From positions 4,092,001 to 4,156,000 of the forward strand of contig NZ_CP014475.1 in the NCBI RefSeq assembly GCF_001583415.1: a DNA stretch of 64,000 bases, read 5' to 3'. Source of the DNA: Mycolicibacterium phlei. Lineage in GTDB: Bacteria > Actinomycetota > Actinomycetes > Mycobacteriales > Mycobacteriaceae. Positions within the stretch are counted from its first letter, which is position 1, and each line of letters opens with the position of its first letter. Under the pieces are notes generated by a model, which had not been told where the DNA came from, did no database searches, and worked only from the letters and a program-made list of their open reading frames with translations. This document shows positions 1-7,868 of this stretch, in pieces. The translations under genes and the position numbers were made by a program.

Positions 1-44
1 CGCTGTTCCTGTCGGCGCTGCGCGAACTCGACCGTCCCGCTTGA
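1..44 (+). CDS. C-terminal end of an unidentified protein (partial)
   Basis: Fourteen codons (13 residues and a TGA at 42-44) of a plus-strand frame that enters from outside the window; the visible tail reads LFLSALRELDRPA. It ends 4 nt before the stop codon of the convergent LuxR-type gene, which is typical spacing for real genes here. No function can be assigned from so short a piece, and only the position and clean ending suggest it is coding. Confidence 0.45.
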   Translation, partial: LFLSALRELDRPA

Positions 45-48
45 GGTT

Positions 49-2664
49 TCAGCCGCCCGGTCCGCGCAGGGCGATCGCGGCCAGTTCCTCGCGGGAGCTG
101 GCACCCACCCGCTGGCAGGCCCGGTAGATGTGACCCTCGACGCTGCGCACCGACATCACCAGCCGTTCAGCGATCTCGCGGTTGCTCAGCCCGGCGACGA
201 CGAACTCGACGATCTCGCGCTGACGACCGGTCAGCGGCTGGCTGGCCGGGGTGCGCAGCGCCGGGGTGCACAGCCCGCCGCAGGCGTCGCTGAGCTCGCG
301 TGCCACCGCGGCGGCGTACAGCCCGCGCTTGCGCTGCTGGGCCGCGGTGAACGCGACGGCGGCCTGCGCGGCGGCGTCGGCGGCGGCCGCCCGGTCCCCG
401 ATCGCGCGGTACTCGTCGGCCACCGCGAGCAGACCCTCGCCGTCGTTGGCGGCCAGCGACTCGGCGTGGTGCGCAACGGCGTTCGCCAGCGGCAGGCCGA
501 GCTGCGTGGCCAGCTCCCCGGCCCGCGCCACACCCGAGTCGTCACCCCACTGCGCGGCGACCTGCAGACAGGCCACCTCGTGCGTCGGCTGGTTGCGCTC
601 CCGCGCCACGGCGGCCTCGGCCAGCACGGTGGCGATCGCGTCGCCCACACACCCGTTGGCCGCCTGCGCCCAGCCGGTCGCGATGGCCAGCGCGGTCTGC
701 ATGAACAGAAAACCGGGTGGCACACTGACGCGCGCCTCGGCGATCGCCGCGTTCGCCGCCTGCGGCTCACCGAGTTTGGCGTGCGCCTCGGCCAGCGCGA
801 AACACGTCGCGGGCCGCAGACCCGTGTGGACACCGTGCTGTTCGACACCGGCCAGCGCCTCGTGCAGCAGCCGCACCGCCTCCCGGACCTCGCCACGCAT
901 CAGCGCCGTCACCCCGAGCAGCGATGTGAGGTTGGCGTAGGCCAGGCTGGGCACCTCGTGCGCCGAGTCGGCCAGACGCCGCGCCATCGCCGCGCACTCG
1001 TCGAACAGACCGGTCAGCCGGCAGGCCCTGGCGTACACGCTGGCGTACCAGAACCGCATGTGCGAGGCCTGAAACGACGTCAGCGCCCGGTCCAGCGCGG
1101 CCCCGGCGACCGGGGCCAGTTCCCCGGTCCTGCCGAGCGCTCCCAGCGCCATCGTCAGCGCCACCGACGCCATCATCGCGTGCAGGTCGGTGAGCAGACC
1201 GGAATCCAGTGCGGCCCTTGCCTTTCGCACCGCCGTCTGGCACCGCGCCGACGACACGTCGACACACGCCTCGATCGCCGCCCGGGCGAACTGGTCGGCG
1301 GTGGTCTCCGGCCCGTCGGCCAGGCCGGCGAGGATGTCGGCCGCGTCGCCGATGCGGCCCAGCATCCACAGCAGGTTGACCGCCCGCAGCGTGGACCGCT
1401 GATTCGAGCCCGCACCGGCGGCGGTCAGTCCGGCCAGCATCGCCTCGGCCTGCGCACCGCGGCCCAGCAGCAGCAGGTTCAGCGCCCGGATCTCGGCCGC
1501 CTCGGGTGCACCGGCCTCGGAGGCCGCCGTCGCGAACCGGTCGGCCAGGTCGAGGTCGAGCAGCGTCATCGCGTACCGCGCCGCCTCCAGGCACAGCTGC
1601 GGATCGGTCGGCAGGTCGGACTCCAGCCGCAGCAGGCCGCGGCGCACGGTGGCCTGCATGTCGGGATCGCCGTCGGCGGCCAGCCGGTCGGCGAGCCGGC
1701 CACGCAGCTTCGACAGGTACATCTCCCCGGCGGCCGCCCGGCGCAGTTCGCCGAACAGCGGATGAGCAAGCCGCGCCACCAGCGCACCGCCGTCGCGGTC
1801 GACGGTGACCAGCCGCATCTGCTCGGCGGTCTCCAGATCGGCCCGGTCGACCAGATCGCACAGCGCGTCGACGGCCAGCGGCTCACACTGCGACAGCGTG
1901 TCGACCACCAGCTCCACCCCGGGGCTGAGCCGGCGCAGCTGCCTGCCGACCATGTCGCTGATGCTCTGCGACACCGCGACGTCGCCGTCCCACAGCCACA
2001 CCCCGGCCGTCGGCCGCATCCGCCCGGCGTCGACCTGATCCTTGACGAGCTGGTGCAGGAACAGCGCGTTGCCGCCGGTGAGCCCCCAGAACTGGCGGGC
2101 GCTGCGCGCGTCGACCGGGCCGCCGAGCGCCTGCTCGATCATCTCGCGGGTGGCCTCCACCGACAGCGGTTCCAGGTCCAGCCGGGTCAGCAGCCCGTCC
2201 TTCCACAGCGCGGTGATGGCGTCGGGTTCATCGGCGCCGGCGCGCAGCGTCACCACCAGCCGCGCGGCCCGGCTCTGCGCCAGCTGGTGCAGGACGTGCG
2301 CCGACAGTCCGTCGAGTAGGTGGGCATCGTCGACACCGATCACGACGCGACCCTGACGTTGTTGGGCGACAAAGGTTTTGATGAGGTGTCGGACGTTGGG
2401 CAGCGGGTCGTCGACGACGTCGTTGATCAGTGCGGTGAACGCTCCCAGCGGCAGCGCCCGCGCCGACTCGGTGCCGACGATCCAGTTGGTCCGCTCCCCC
2501 GAGCGCTCGGCGAGGTCGAGCGCCTCGCGGGCCAGGCGCGTCTTGCCCACACCCGGCGCGCCGACGATCACCACACCGGCTTTGCTGTTGATTCCCCCGC
2601 TGAGCGTGCGGCGAATTGTGGTCAGTTCGCCGTCGCGCCCGGCCAGCGGAGTCCCGCTGATCAC
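49..2664 (-). CDS. LuxR-family (LAL-type) ATPase transcriptional regulator
   Basis: A large signal-transduction ATPase of about 871 residues. The N-terminus has a Walker A motif GAPGVGKT (about residues 35-42) and a Walker B-like stretch ending in VDDAHLL; the middle is helical and Ala/Leu-rich as in TPR-like regions; the last 60 residues are a LuxR/GerE helix-turn-helix (LTGRQREIVEFV, SNREIAERLVMSVRSVEGHI). This is the LAL/MalT-like layout, in which nucleotide and ligand binding control DNA binding. The frame stays open to about 3375 but that part is antisense to the oxidase gene. I chose GTG at 2664 because a TATAGT hexamer lies 6 nt upstream, the leaderless arrangement. It is divergent from the FAD oxidase, a possible target. 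The ligand is unknown. Confidence 0.87.
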   Translation of the reverse strand: MISGTPLAGRDGELTTIRRTLSGGINSKAGVVIVGAPGVGKTRLAREALDLAERSGERTNWIVGTESARALPLGAFTALINDVVDDPLPNVRHLIKTFVAQQRQGRVVIGVDDAHLLDGLSAHVLHQLAQSRAARLVVTLRAGADEPDAITALWKDGLLTRLDLEPLSVEATREMIEQALGGPVDARSARQFWGLTGGNALFLHQLVKDQVDAGRMRPTAGVWLWDGDVAVSQSISDMVGRQLRRLSPGVELVVDTLSQCEPLAVDALCDLVDRADLETAEQMRLVTVDRDGGALVARLAHPLFGELRRAAAGEMYLSKLRGRLADRLAADGDPDMQATVRRGLLRLESDLPTDPQLCLEAARYAMTLLDLDLADRFATAASEAGAPEAAEIRALNLLLLGRGAQAEAMLAGLTAAGAGSNQRSTLRAVNLLWMLGRIGDAADILAGLADGPETTADQFARAAIEACVDVSSARCQTAVRKARAALDSGLLTDLHAMMASVALTMALGALGRTGELAPVAGAALDRALTSFQASHMRFWYASVYARACRLTGLFDECAAMARRLADSAHEVPSLAYANLTSLLGVTALMRGEVREAVRLLHEALAGVEQHGVHTGLRPATCFALAEAHAKLGEPQAANAAIAEARVSVPPGFLFMQTALAIATGWAQAANGCVGDAIATVLAEAAVARERNQPTHEVACLQVAAQWGDDSGVARAGELATQLGLPLANAVAHHAESLAANDGEGLLAVADEYRAIGDRAAAADAAAQAAVAFTAAQQRKRGLYAAAVARELSDACGGLCTPALRTPASQPLTGRQREIVEFVVAGLSNREIAERLVMSVRSVEGHIYRACQRVGASSREELAAIALRGPGG

Positions 2665-2670
2665 GGTCGG

Positions 2671-2676
2671 ACTATA
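2671..2676 (-). promoter_or_regulatory. -10 element of leaderless LuxR-type gene
   Basis: TATAGT on the minus strand, 6 nt before the GTG at 2664. The spacing would place the transcript start on or next to the start codon. Seen in sequence; leaderless use is inferred. Confidence 0.55.
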
Positions 2677-2718
2677 ACGCGCGGTATGCACCACCACCTG
2701 GCTTTTCGGGGCCGCTCG

Positions 2719-2724
2719 TAGGAT
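2719..2724 (+). promoter_or_regulatory. -10 element of leaderless FAD oxidase gene
   Basis: TAGGAT, 6 nt before the GTG at 2731. Together with the opposite-facing TATAGT at 2671-2676 it forms a divergent promoter pair within 66 bp between the two start codons. Confidence 0.55.
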
Positions 2725-2730
2725 GTCCGG

Positions 2731-4095
2731 GTGAGCGCCGTCCTCGACGAACTGATCGCCGCGCTGCCGGAGGGCGGCGTGGTCACCGATCCCGACATCC
2801 TCGCGTCCTACCGGCAGGACCGCGCGTTGGACCCGGACGCGGGCACCCCACTGGCCGTTGTGCGCCCGCGCACCACCGAGGACGTCCAGGCGGCGCTGCG
2901 GTGGGCCAGCACCCACAAGATCGCGGTCGTCCCGCGCGGGGCGGGCACCGGATTGTCCGGCGGCGCCTCGGCTCTCGACGGCGCGATCGTGCTGACCACC
3001 GAGAAGATGCGCGACATCACCGTCGACCCAGTGACCCGCACCGCCGTCGCCCAACCCGGCCTGCTCAATGCGGAGGTCAAGAAGGCGGTCGCCGAGTACG
3101 GGCTGTGGTACCCCCCGGACCCGTCGTCGTTCGAGATCTGCAGCATCGGCGGCAACGTCGCCACCAACGCCGGCGGGCTGTGCTGCGTGAAGTACGGCGT
3201 CACCACCGATTACGTACTCGGCCTGCAGGTTGTGCTGGCCGACGGCACCGCGGTGCGGCTGGGCGGCCCGCGGCTGAAGGACGTGGCGGGCCTGCCGCTG
3301 ACCAAGCTGTTCGTCGGCAGCGAGGGCACCCTCGGCGTCGTCACCGAGGTGACCCTGAAACTGCTTCCCGCACAAGGCTCTTCATCAACAGTGGTGGCCA
3401 GCTTCGATGCCGTCGAGGACGCCGCGCGGGCGGTGGTGGCGATCACGAACAAGATCCGGCCGTCGATGCTGGAGTTCATGGACGCCGCGGCGATCAACGC
3501 CGTCGAGGACAAGATGAAGATGGGCCTGGACCGCACCGCGGCGGCGATGCTGGTGGCCGCCTCCGACGACCGCGGACCGGCGGGCGCCGAGGACGCGCAG
3601 TTCATGGCCGACGTGTTCACCGCGCACGGCGCCAAGGAGGTGTTCTCCACGTCGGACCCCGAGGAGGGCGAGGCGTTCGTCGCCGCGCGGCGGTTCTGCA
3701 TCCCGGCGGTGGAGATGAAGGGCTCGCTGCTACTCGAGGACGTCGGGGTGCCGCTGCCCGCGCTGGCCGATCTGGTCAGCGGTGTCGCCGCGATCGCGGA
3801 CCGGCACGACCTGCTGATCTCGGTGATCGCGCACGCCGGCGACGGCAACACGCACCCGCTGATCGTCTACGACCCCGCCGACGCGGCGATGACCGAACGC
3901 GCGCACCAGGCGTTCGGCGAGATCATGGATCTGGCGATCAGCCTGGGCGGCACCATCACCGGTGAACACGGGGTCGGCAGGCTGAAGCGGCCGTGGCTGG
4001 CCGGGCAGCTCGGACCCGAGGCGATGGAGCTCAACCGGCGGATCAAGCAGGCGCTGGACCCGGACAACATCCTCAACCCGGGCGCCGCGATCTGA
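2731..4095 (+). CDS. FAD-linked oxidase, GlcD/D-lactate dehydrogenase-like
   Basis: A 454-residue cytosolic flavoprotein of the glycolate oxidase GlcD / FAD-binding PCMH family, which oxidises 2-hydroxy acids. The PCMH FAD domain occupies the first half (VVPRGAGTGLSGGA near residue 68, GGNVATNAGGLCCVKYG near 141, GSEGTLGVVTEVTLKLLP near 195); the C-terminal FAD-oxidase domain carries the family motifs AHAGDGNTHPLIV and GEHGVGRLKRPWL near the end. Length is normal. The GTG start follows a -10 at leaderless spacing. It corresponds by position to Rv1257c. The substrate cannot be read from the sequence, and no GlcE/GlcF partners are adjacent. Confidence 0.9.
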   Translation: MSAVLDELIAALPEGGVVTDPDILASYRQDRALDPDAGTPLAVVRPRTTEDVQAALRWASTHKIAVVPRGAGTGLSGGASALDGAIVLTTEKMRDITVDPVTRTAVAQPGLLNAEVKKAVAEYGLWYPPDPSSFEICSIGGNVATNAGGLCCVKYGVTTDYVLGLQVVLADGTAVRLGGPRLKDVAGLPLTKLFVGSEGTLGVVTEVTLKLLPAQGSSSTVVASFDAVEDAARAVVAITNKIRPSMLEFMDAAAINAVEDKMKMGLDRTAAAMLVAASDDRGPAGAEDAQFMADVFTAHGAKEVFSTSDPEEGEAFVAARRFCIPAVEMKGSLLLEDVGVPLPALADLVSGVAAIADRHDLLISVIAHAGDGNTHPLIVYDPADAAMTERAHQAFGEIMDLAISLGGTITGEHGVGRLKRPWLAGQLGPEAMELNRRIKQALDPDNILNPGAAI

Positions 4096-4104
4096 CCCCT
4101 GCTA

Positions 4105-4134
4105 TTGACACGTTCCCGGAACCTGTCGTACCAA
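4105..4134 (+). promoter_or_regulatory. Promoter of cyp130
   Basis: A consensus -35 TTGACA at 4105-4110, an 18-bp spacer, then TACCAA at 4129-4134, 6 nt before the ATG at 4141. The -10 is imperfect but the -35 is exact. The start would again be leaderless. Confidence 0.55.
4107..4127 (+). promoter_or_regulatory. 21-bp palindromic operator in the cyp130 promoter
   Basis: Arms GACACGTTCC (4107-4116) and GGAACCTGTC (4118-4127) flank a single central C and match in 9 of 10 paired positions. The palindrome overlaps the -35 and fills the spacer, so a bound repressor would block RNA polymerase. The obvious ligand is the TetR protein encoded downstream in the same operon (inference). Confidence 0.65.
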
Positions 4135-4140
4135 TGAGAC

Positions 4141-5370
4141 ATGACTGCGACTGTGTCTCATGACACGCCGGTGCGCTTCCAGCTCGCCGACGCGGACACG
4201 TGGGGGAATCCGTGGCCGATGTACCGCGCACTGCGCGACCACGATCCGGTCCACCACGTCATCCCCGAGAACCGCCCGGACCACGACTACTACGTGCTGT
4301 CCCGGCACGCCGACATCTGGGCGGCCGCACGCGACCACGAGACCTTCTCCTCGGCGCAGGGGCTGACCGTCAACTACGGCGAGCTCGACCTGTTGGGTCT
4401 GGCCGACAACCCGCCGTTCGTCATGCAGGATCCGCCGGTGCACACCGAGTTCCGCAAGCTGGTGTCGCGCGGGTTCACCCCGCGGCAGGTGGAGGCGGTC
4501 GAGCCGAAGGTGCGCGAGTTCGTCGTCGAGCGCATCGAGCGACTGCGCGCCGCCGGCGGCGGTGACATCGTCGCGGAGCTGTTCAAACCGCTGCCGTCGA
4601 TGGTGGTGGCGCACTACCTCGGGGTGCCCGAGGCCGACCGCGGCCAGTTCGACCGGTGGACCGAGGCGATCGTCGCCGCCAACACCAGCCCGGGCGGGGT
4701 GGCCACCGCAGGCGACGCGCTCGGCGAGATGATGGCGTACTTCACCGCGCTCATCGAGCGGCGCCGCGTCGAACCCGAGGACGACACCGTCTCGCATCTG
4801 GTGGCCGCCGGGGTGGGCGCCGACGGCGACATCGCCGGGGTGCTGTCGATCCTGGCGTTCACCTTCACGATGGTCACCGGCGGCAACGACACCACCACCG
4901 GAATGCTCGGCGGCACAGTGCAACTGCTGCACCAGCGGCCCGACCAGCGCCGGCTGCTGGTGGAGCACCCGGAGCTGATCCCGGATTCGGTCGACGAGTT
5001 CCTGCGGCTGACCTCGCCGGTGCAGATGCTGGGCCGCACCGTCACCCGCGACGTCACCATCGGTGACGTGACGATCCCGGCGGGCCGGCGGGTGATGTTC
5101 CTCTACGGCTCCGGTAACCGCGACGAGCGCCAGTTCGGCGACGACGCAGGCGAACTCGACGTCACCCGCAGACCGCGCAACATCCTGACGTTCAGCCACG
5201 GCGCGCACCACTGCCTGGGTGCGGCGGCCGCCCGGATGCAGTCGCGCGTCGCGCTGACCGAACTGCTCGCCCGCATCCCCGACTTCGAGGTCGACGAGGA
5301 CGGAATCGTCTGGGCCGGCGGCAGTTACGTGCGCCGCCCGCTGTCGGTGCCGTTCACGGTGAAGCGTTGA
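4141..5370 (+). CDS. cyp130: Cytochrome P450 (CYP130 orthologue)
   Basis: A soluble P450 monooxygenase of 409 residues. The haem-thiolate loop is FSHGAHHCLG with Cys358; the I-helix oxygen-activation motif GGNDTT and the K-helix ExxR (within DEFLRL) are present. I recognise the N-terminal WPMYRALRDHDPVHHV and DPPVHTEFRKLVSRGFTPRQV segments as those of mycobacterial CYP130. The natural substrate is not established; the M. tuberculosis enzyme is known for binding azoles and arylamine-type ligands. It needs external ferredoxin/reductase, not encoded here. The gene overlaps the TetR start by one base (TGATG), so the two are co-transcribed. Confidence 0.93.
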   Translation: MTATVSHDTPVRFQLADADTWGNPWPMYRALRDHDPVHHVIPENRPDHDYYVLSRHADIWAAARDHETFSSAQGLTVNYGELDLLGLADNPPFVMQDPPVHTEFRKLVSRGFTPRQVEAVEPKVREFVVERIERLRAAGGGDIVAELFKPLPSMVVAHYLGVPEADRGQFDRWTEAIVAANTSPGGVATAGDALGEMMAYFTALIERRRVEPEDDTVSHLVAAGVGADGDIAGVLSILAFTFTMVTGGNDTTTGMLGGTVQLLHQRPDQRRLLVEHPELIPDSVDEFLRLTSPVQMLGRTVTRDVTIGDVTIPAGRRVMFLYGSGNRDERQFGDDAGELDVTRRPRNILTFSHGAHHCLGAAAARMQSRVALTELLARIPDFEVDEDGIVWAGGSYVRRPLSVPFTVKR

Positions 5371-5957
5371 TGGCCGGCGACTGGCTGGCCTCGCGGCGCA
5401 CCGAGGTCGCCGCCGACCGCATCCTCGACGCGGCGGGCGAACTGTTCGCCAAGAAGGAGGCCGCGACGGTCGGGATGCACGAGATCGCCTCGGCCGCAGG
5501 GTGTTCCCGTGCCACGCTGTACCGCTACTTCGAGAACCGCGAGGCGCTCTACACCGCCTACGTGCACCGGGAGAGCTACCGGCTCTACCGCGAGATGACC
5601 GAGCAGATCACCGCGCTGACCGATCCTCGGGAGCGGTTGATCGAGGGCATGCTGGCGTGCCTGCGCAACGTGCGGCAGAGTCCCGCGCTGGCGTCGTGGT
5701 TCGCCACCACCCAGCGGCCGATCGGCGCGCAGGTGGCCGAGGAGTCCGACGTCATCAAGGCGCTGACCGAGGCGTTCGTGATCTCACTGGGCCCCGACGA
5801 TCCGGAGCTGGTGGCCAAGCGGGCCCGCTGGCTGGTGCGGGTGATGACGTCGCTGATGCTGTTCCCGGGCCACGACGAGGACGACGAACGCTCGATGCTC
5901 GAGGAGTTCGTCGTCCCGATCGTGCTGCCCAGCGAGTCGCGTCAGGCGACCCAGTAG
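5370..5957 (+). CDS. TetR-family regulator of the cyp130 operon
   Basis: 195 residues. The N-terminal TetR helix-turn-helix is clear: AADRILDAAGELFAKKEAA followed by the recognition segment SAAGCSRATLYRYFENREALY (about residues 15-60). The C-terminal half is the helical ligand and dimer domain. ATG at 5370 overlaps the P450 stop, so the regulator is translationally coupled to the gene it probably controls; this matches Rv1255c beside Rv1256c. A 21-bp palindrome in the cyp130 promoter is a good candidate for its operator. A TTG three bases upstream is also in frame but less likely. Confidence 0.9.
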   Translation: MAGDWLASRRTEVAADRILDAAGELFAKKEAATVGMHEIASAAGCSRATLYRYFENREALYTAYVHRESYRLYREMTEQITALTDPRERLIEGMLACLRNVRQSPALASWFATTQRPIGAQVAEESDVIKALTEAFVISLGPDDPELVAKRARWLVRVMTSLMLFPGHDEDDERSMLEEFVVPIVLPSESRQATQ

Positions 5958-6658
5958 GCCTGCGCCTTGATCGACTTCTTCGGGATCTTGTACTGCTCGC
6001 GGAAGACCTTGGCCACCGCGCGGGTGGTGCGGTTGTCGCAGGCCACCCAGCCGAAGTGGTCGGAGGCGTCGAACGCGGCGGCGGCGACGGCCTCGACGAG
6101 TGCCTCACCGGCGTTCTTGCGGTCCACCCAGACGATGTCGGTGCTGCGCGCGACCGGCAACTGCTTGTCGTCCTCGTGGCCGGCCTCCAGGAACACCCGG
6201 GCCGGGGCGTCGCCGATCGCGGTGAGCAGCGAGTTGATCGCGGGCAGCGACGCGGTGTCGCCGACGATCACGTAGCCGGCCGGCGGCGGCTCGGGCAGCG
6301 TGAAGTTGCTGCCCAGCACGGTGGCCTCGATGGTGTCGCCGGGCTGGGCGTTGCGGGCCCAGTCCGAGGCGATGCCGTCGTGCAGCGCGAACTCGATGTC
6401 GACGGTGTCGGCCGCCGGGTCGGGGTCGACCAGCGTGTAGCCGCGCTGGTGCAGCTTGTCGCCGTCGGCGAACCACATCCGGATCCACATCGTCGGATGC
6501 ACCGGCCGGTCGGCGAGCAGGCCGCCGGCGTTGAAGCTCAGCCGCAGGTAGTGCGGGCTGATCTGGCGCTTGCCCGTCACGGTGAGCGTGTAGTCGCCGG
6601 CGCGCAGCAGCTTGAGAACCGCCCCCTGGAAACCCCGCGTTGGCTTCTTCTCCGACAT
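5942..6658 (-). CDS. Siderophore-interacting protein (FAD/NAD(P)H ferric-siderophore reductase)
   Basis: A 238-residue cytosolic flavin reductase of the SIP/ViuB family, which releases iron from imported ferric siderophores. The N-terminal FAD-binding barrel contains the RGYTLVDPDP segment (about residues 73-82), and the C-terminal NAD(P)H domain has VGDTASLPAINSLL and ends in AQAYWVA, both typical of the family. A ribosome-binding site AAGGG lies 7 nt before the ATG. An IdeR/DtxR-like box sits 26-44 bp upstream, so iron repression is expected. It converges on the TetR gene with a 16-bp overlap of the 3' ends. Confidence 0.9.
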   Translation of the reverse strand: MSEKKPTRGFQGAVLKLLRAGDYTLTVTGKRQISPHYLRLSFNAGGLLADRPVHPTMWIRMWFADGDKLHQRGYTLVDPDPAADTVDIEFALHDGIASDWARNAQPGDTIEATVLGSNFTLPEPPPAGYVIVGDTASLPAINSLLTAIGDAPARVFLEAGHEDDKQLPVARSTDIVWVDRKNAGEALVEAVAAAAFDASDHFGWVACDNRTTRAVAKVFREQYKIPKKSIKAQAYWVA

Positions 6659-6683
6659 AAACCAGCCCTTCGTGTCGACGTAC

Positions 6684-6702
6684 GCTGGTTAGGCTAGCCT
6701 AA
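6684..6702 (-). promoter_or_regulatory. IdeR/DtxR-type iron box
   Basis: The core is the perfect palindrome TTAGGCTAGCCTAA at 6689-6702. Over the 19-bp window it matches the known DtxR/IdeR consensus at about 15 positions, the left end being the weak side. It overlaps TANNNT hexamers that could serve as -10 for the siderophore reductase, which fits repression under iron-replete conditions. Confidence 0.75.
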
Positions 6703-6710
6703 TCTTCGGC

Positions 6711-7868
6711 TCAGGTGGGGCGCACCCTCGTCAACCGGTGCAGCAGCCAGGCCAGCGGGACGGTCACCACGAACGTCAGCACGAACAGCCACAGGAACGA
6801 GCCCGTGTAGATCGGGTAGTGCAGCACCTCCACCATCACCAACTCCATGGTGATGAGGTGGATCAGGAAGATCTCGTAGGAGATCTCGCCGAGGAACACC
6901 ATCGGCCGGCTGGCCAGGAAGCGCTCGTAGAGGCTGCGGTCTTTCATCGTGGGGTCCGCCAGCGCCAGCGGCGCCACCACCAGGGTGGCGATCACCATGT
7001 ACAACACCACCTTGAACAGCGCCTCGTACAGGTGCGACGGCGACGTCGTCGGATCCCCGGCGATCGGCGTCGACGCGATGAAGTAGGTGATCACCGCCAG
7101 CGGGACGCACGCCAGCGCATACGCCCGCACCCCCAGCGGCGCCAGCGCCGCCAGCAGCATGCCGCCGATGAACCACGCGAGATAACCGGGCAGCCACAGC
7201 TTCGCGCCGTCGGGCAGGAAATGCGTGGTGTGCACCAGGATCAGCCACGCCGGGCTGATCAGCGCCAGCCCCACCAGCCCCGCCACCAGCAGACCCGGCC
7301 GCCACCGCCGCCGGCACAACACCACCAACAACAGCCACGCCAGCACCGGCAGCGCCACATAGAACGCCACCTCCACCGCGAGGCTCCACATCTGCGTCAG
7401 GCCCTGGTGCAGGAACGAGAACAGGTAGTTGTCGGTGTAGATCTGGGTCAGCGTCAGGTTGCGGAACAACCCCTCCCAGGTGTGGCCGGGATTCGGTCCG
7501 GCCGTCCGGAAGTGGTAGACGAGGTAGGCGATCAGCACGGTGACGACGTAGGCGGGCATGATCCGTCGCACCCGGTGCCAGGCGTAGCGCTTCACCGACG
7601 GCGGCGCCGTACCCGCGGCCGCGGCCTTCACCCACGGCGAGAACAGCAGAAAACCGCTGAGCACGAAGAAGATCGGCACACCGATCTCCATCCGCGAATA
7701 CACCAGCCCGACATAGCCCTGCGGGTACTTGCCGACCGTGTAGGCGGCGTGCGTCGCCAGCACCAGCAGTGCCGCGACCGCCCGGATCCCGGTCAGGGAG
7801 GCGACTCGCTCCGGCTTGCCGACGGATTCCAGGCCGCCCTGTGTGTCCAGTCCGCTCGACACGCTCAT
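6711..7868 (-). CDS. Membrane acyltransferase, acyltransferase_3 family
   Basis: 385 residues with about ten hydrophobic membrane segments. The opening RVASLTGIRAVAALLVLATHA carries the conserved N-terminal R and H of the acyltransferase_3 (OafA/NolL-like) family; MEIGVPIFFVLSGFLLF and KRYAWHRVRRIMPAY are also family signatures. Such enzymes O-acylate sugars or lipids at the membrane. Its ATG overlaps the stop of the DEAD-box helicase gene by 4 nt (ATGA), so the two form an operon, matching Rv1253-Rv1254. The acceptor molecule is unknown. Confidence 0.88.
   Translation of the reverse strand: MSVSSGLDTQGGLESVGKPERVASLTGIRAVAALLVLATHAAYTVGKYPQGYVGLVYSRMEIGVPIFFVLSGFLLFSPWVKAAAAGTAPPSVKRYAWHRVRRIMPAYVVTVLIAYLVYHFRTAGPNPGHTWEGLFRNLTLTQIYTDNYLFSFLHQGLTQMWSLAVEVAFYVALPVLAWLLLVVLCRRRWRPGLLVAGLVGLALISPAWLILVHTTHFLPDGAKLWLPGYLAWFIGGMLLAALAPLGVRAYALACVPLAVITYFIASTPIAGDPTTSPSHLYEALFKVVLYMVIATLVVAPLALADPTMKDRSLYERFLASRPMVFLGEISYEIFLIHLITMELVMVEVLHYPIYTGSFLWLFVLTFVVTVPLAWLLHRLTRVRPT

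Noticed and set aside
130..2319. Long plus-strand open frame of 729 codons antisense to the LuxR-type gene
   Set aside because: Arg/Gln/Gly-rich composition typical of shadow frames in high-GC DNA, no domain seen, and the opposite strand carries a clear regulator.
2665..3375. Upstream extension of the LuxR-type frame
   Set aside because: It is antisense to the conserved FAD oxidase and begins before a good -10 and GTG at 2664.
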